From: Mycobacterium scrofulaceum
GTDB lineage: Bacteria > Actinomycetota > Actinomycetes > Mycobacteriales > Mycobacteriaceae
Direction: 5' to 3'
DNA: 33,550 nt
NCBI RefSeq assembly: GCF_002086735.1
Contig: NZ_MVIJ01000052.1
Location: forward strand, 1-33,550
The notes beneath the pieces were generated by a model, which was not told the DNA's origin, ran no database searches, and saw only the letters and a program-made list of their open reading frames with translations. Made by a program: the position numbers and the translations under genes. The stretch's first letter is position 1, and each line of letters begins with the position of its first letter. This document shows, in pieces, positions 23,009 through 33,550 of the stretch.

Positions 23009-24810
23009 GCCACCGGGCCCGTGATGCCGTGTCGCTGCAGCCAGAGCTCGAGCAGCGCGATCTGCCACAGCTCGTTGCCGCGCAGCGGGGTCAGCTTGCC
23101 GTTGGGGTCGGCCAGCAGGGCGTCGACCGCCTCGGTGCGGAACAGGCCGCGTTCCTTGGCGACCGGCGCGTACAGCGCGTCGCGCACCATGTCGAGGTAG
23201 GGCCCCTCCAGGTGGGTCAGGGCGGGGACCGGGAAGTAACCCTTGGGCCGGTCGATGACCTCCGACGGGATGACCCGGCGCGCGGCCTGCTTGAGGACGC
23301 CCTTGCCCTCGTGGGCGATCTTCAACTCGGGCGGGCAGGTCGCCGCCAGCTCGACGAGCTCGTGATCGAGGAACGGCACCCGTCCCTCCAGGCCCCAGGC
23401 CATGGTCATGTTGTCGACCCGCTTCACCGGGTCGTCCACCAGCATGACGGTGGTGTCGAGCCGCAGCGCGCGGTCGACACCGGTCTGGGCGCCGGCGCGC
23501 GCGAAGTGCTCGGCGACGAAGCGCTCGCTGGGGTCGCCCGGCGCCAGGACGCCCGGCCCGAGCAGGCCGGCCAGCTCCGCCGCATCCCGGTCGAAGAAGG
23601 CGCCGCGGTACTCGGCGACCGAGCCCTGCAGGGACGCCGCGGCCGGCGAGCCCATCGGCGGGTACCAGTGGTAGCCGGCGAACACCTCGTCGGCGCCCTG
23701 ACCGGACTGCACCACCTTGACGTGGCGGGCCACTTCCTGGCTCAGCAGGTAGAAGGCGACGCAGTCGTGGCTGACCATCGGCTCGCTCATCGCGCCGATC
23801 GCCCCGTCGAGCGCGGGCAGCATCCGGTCGGTGCCGATGCGGATCTGGTGGTGGTCGGTGTCGAAGCGCCGGGCGATGATGTCGGACCACCGGAACTCGT
23901 CGCCCTCGACGCCGCCGGCGGATTCGAAGCCGATGGAGAAGGTCATCAGGCCGTGCTGGCCCGCCTCGGCGAGCAGGCCGACGATCAGGCTGGAGTCGAC
24001 GCCGCCGGACAACAGGCAGCCGACCGGCACGTCGGCGACCAGCCGGCGCTTGACCGCGACGCGAAGCGCGTCGAGCACCGCCTCTTCCCAGTCGGTTTCC
24101 GACCAGCTCGCGCGGTCGGCGTGCCGGGTGAAATCGGGGGTCCAGTACGTGGTGAGCGTGCGCCGGCCGTCGGGCTCGATCGCGATCAGCGACGCCGGCG
24201 GCACCTTGCGGACGCCGCGCAGGATGGTCAGCGGCGCGGGCACCACCGAGTGGAATGTCATGTAATGGTGCAGCGCGACCGGGTCGATGCGGGTGTCCAC
24301 GCCGCCGCCGGCCAGCAACGCCGGCAGCGCCGAGGCGAACCGGATCCGGTTGCCGTCCTCGGTCACGTACAGCGGCTTGATCCCGAGCCGGTCGCGGCCG
24401 AGCAGCACCCGGCCGCTGTCGCGTTCGACGATGGCGAAGGCGAACATGCCGTGCAGGTGGCCGACGAAGTCGTCACCCCAGCGGTGGTAGGCCTTGAGCA
24501 GGACCTCGGTGTCGCTATGCGAGAAGAACCGGTAGCCATGGCCGGTGAGTTCGCCGCGCAGCTCCTTGTAGTTGTAGATGCAGCCGTTGAACGCGATGGC
24601 CAGGCCCAGCTCCGGGTCGACCATGGGCTGCGCGCCGGCCTCGCTCAGGTCGATGATCTTGAGGCGACGATGACCGAGCGCGACGCGGCCCTGCGACCAG
24701 GCGCCGGACGCATCGGGACCCCTTCGGGTCATCACGGCGGCCATTGCTGACACCGCTGCTACATCGGGGACCTGCCCGTCGAGCCGTACCTCCCCGGTGA
24801 CTCCGCACAC
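23005..24810 (-). CDS. asnO: N-acetylglutaminylglutamine amidotransferase (asparagine-synthetase family)
   Basis: A class II glutamine amidotransferase fused to an asparagine-synthetase domain, 601 residues. Starting at the GTG at 24810 puts the nucleophile cysteine second (M-C-G-V-T-G-E-V-R-L-D-G), as the family needs after Met removal. An ATG at 24822 would add MVQG before GVCG and need trimming. Glutaminase marks are TRRGPDASG, GHRRLKIIDLS, AFNGCIYNY and SHSDTEVLLKAY. The synthetase PP-loop is LLSGGVDSS (about 267-275), followed by QSGQGADEVFAGY and EGRVPFLDHELVELA. With the coupled ngg it should convert N-acetylglutaminylglutamine to its amide, using glutamine as nitrogen donor. The NRPS gene ends 128 bp upstream on the same strand. 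Plain asparagine synthetase is the alternative, but the ngg overlap argues against it. Confidence 0.88.
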   Translation of the reverse strand: MCGVTGEVRLDGQVPDVAAVSAMAAVMTRRGPDASGAWSQGRVALGHRRLKIIDLSEAGAQPMVDPELGLAIAFNGCIYNYKELRGELTGHGYRFFSHSDTEVLLKAYHRWGDDFVGHLHGMFAFAIVERDSGRVLLGRDRLGIKPLYVTEDGNRIRFASALPALLAGGGVDTRIDPVALHHYMTFHSVVPAPLTILRGVRKVPPASLIAIEPDGRRTLTTYWTPDFTRHADRASWSETDWEEAVLDALRVAVKRRLVADVPVGCLLSGGVDSSLIVGLLAEAGQHGLMTFSIGFESAGGVEGDEFRWSDIIARRFDTDHHQIRIGTDRMLPALDGAIGAMSEPMVSHDCVAFYLLSQEVARHVKVVQSGQGADEVFAGYHWYPPMGSPAAASLQGSVAEYRGAFFDRDAAELAGLLGPGVLAPGDPSERFVAEHFARAGAQTGVDRALRLDTTVMLVDDPVKRVDNMTMAWGLEGRVPFLDHELVELAATCPPELKIAHEGKGVLKQAARRVIPSEVIDRPKGYFPVPALTHLEGPYLDMVRDALYAPVAKERGLFRTEAVDALLADPNGKLTPLRGNELWQIALLELWLQRHGITGPVA

Positions 24811-24938
24811 TCCTTGGACCATACCGAAGGCGGATGCGGGGCGCCCGTACGGCCACCGTGAAATCCATCGCCTCGCCGGGGCAGTTCGCGGCGACGATCG
24901 CGGAAAAGGGTGGGTGCGACCGGCAACTGACGCGGCCG
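24811..24938. other. Spacer between the NRPS stop and asnO start
   Basis: A 128-bp same-strand gap. No strong terminator hairpin or -10 box was recognised by eye, only short dyads such as CCGTACGG. It is long enough to hold a promoter, so co-transcription of asnO-ngg with the NRPS is not settled. Confidence 0.4.

Positions 24939-33550
<8,612 letters not shown>

Overview
The window looks like chromosome of a slow-growing Mycobacterium, most likely of the M. avium complex or a near relative. The DNA is GC-rich throughout. It carries recognisable relatives of M. tuberculosis PstS3, PknE, CadI, an ArsR/Acr3/ArsC set and a DUF732 secreted protein. It also carries genes M. tuberculosis is not known for: a type III glutamine synthetase and an N-acetylglutaminylglutamine-amide (NAGGN) gene pair. 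Species assignment is inference. No rRNA, tRNA, insertion sequence or CRISPR array was seen.

Layout. (1) 1-2250: the tail of an FAD-dependent dehydrogenase-like gene, a lone pstS3 lipoprotein gene (minus), a 400-bp divergent spacer, and a DUF732 secreted protein. (2) 1959-8265: a steroid-type redox block. A KshA-like Rieske oxygenase is translationally coupled to a small four-cysteine protein. A KstD-like 3-ketosteroid dehydrogenase is divergent from them. Then come a polytopic membrane protein and an overlapping pair: a DUF1295/steroid-reductase-fold membrane protein and an AIF-like FAD oxidoreductase. That pair is preceded by a perfect match to the KstR operator consensus. (3) 8268-12235: a Tat-exported multicopper oxidase divergent from an arsenic operon arsR-acr3-arsC-cadI. 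(4) 12284-13953: a flavin-reductase-fold protein, a RibD-C reductase and a small unknown protein. (5) 14055-17357: two tandem receptor Ser/Thr kinases with near-identical kinase domains but different ectodomains; the first is PknE with a CPPC thioredoxin-like sensor.

(6) 17361-33550: a 16-kb run of minus-strand genes. In transcription order these are the C-terminal part of a large NRPS (T-C-A-T-E-C-A-T-TE, 5' end outside the window), asnO, ngg, a sugar-porter-type MFS transporter and type III glutamine synthetase. asnO and ngg overlap by ATGA and match the pair that makes the osmoprotectant NAGGN in Sinorhizobium. The glutamine synthetase could supply its glutamine. The NRPS immediately upstream of asnO predicts a peptide with a penultimate D-residue and hydrolytic or cyclising release. 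The glutamine synthetase leader holds nested dyads that look like an operator.

The most interesting points are the NRPS/NAGGN/GSIII neighbourhood, the KstR-box-controlled DUF1295-FAD pair, and the tandem kinases with exchanged sensors. All gene calls come from reading the translation and motifs by eye; no database search was possible.
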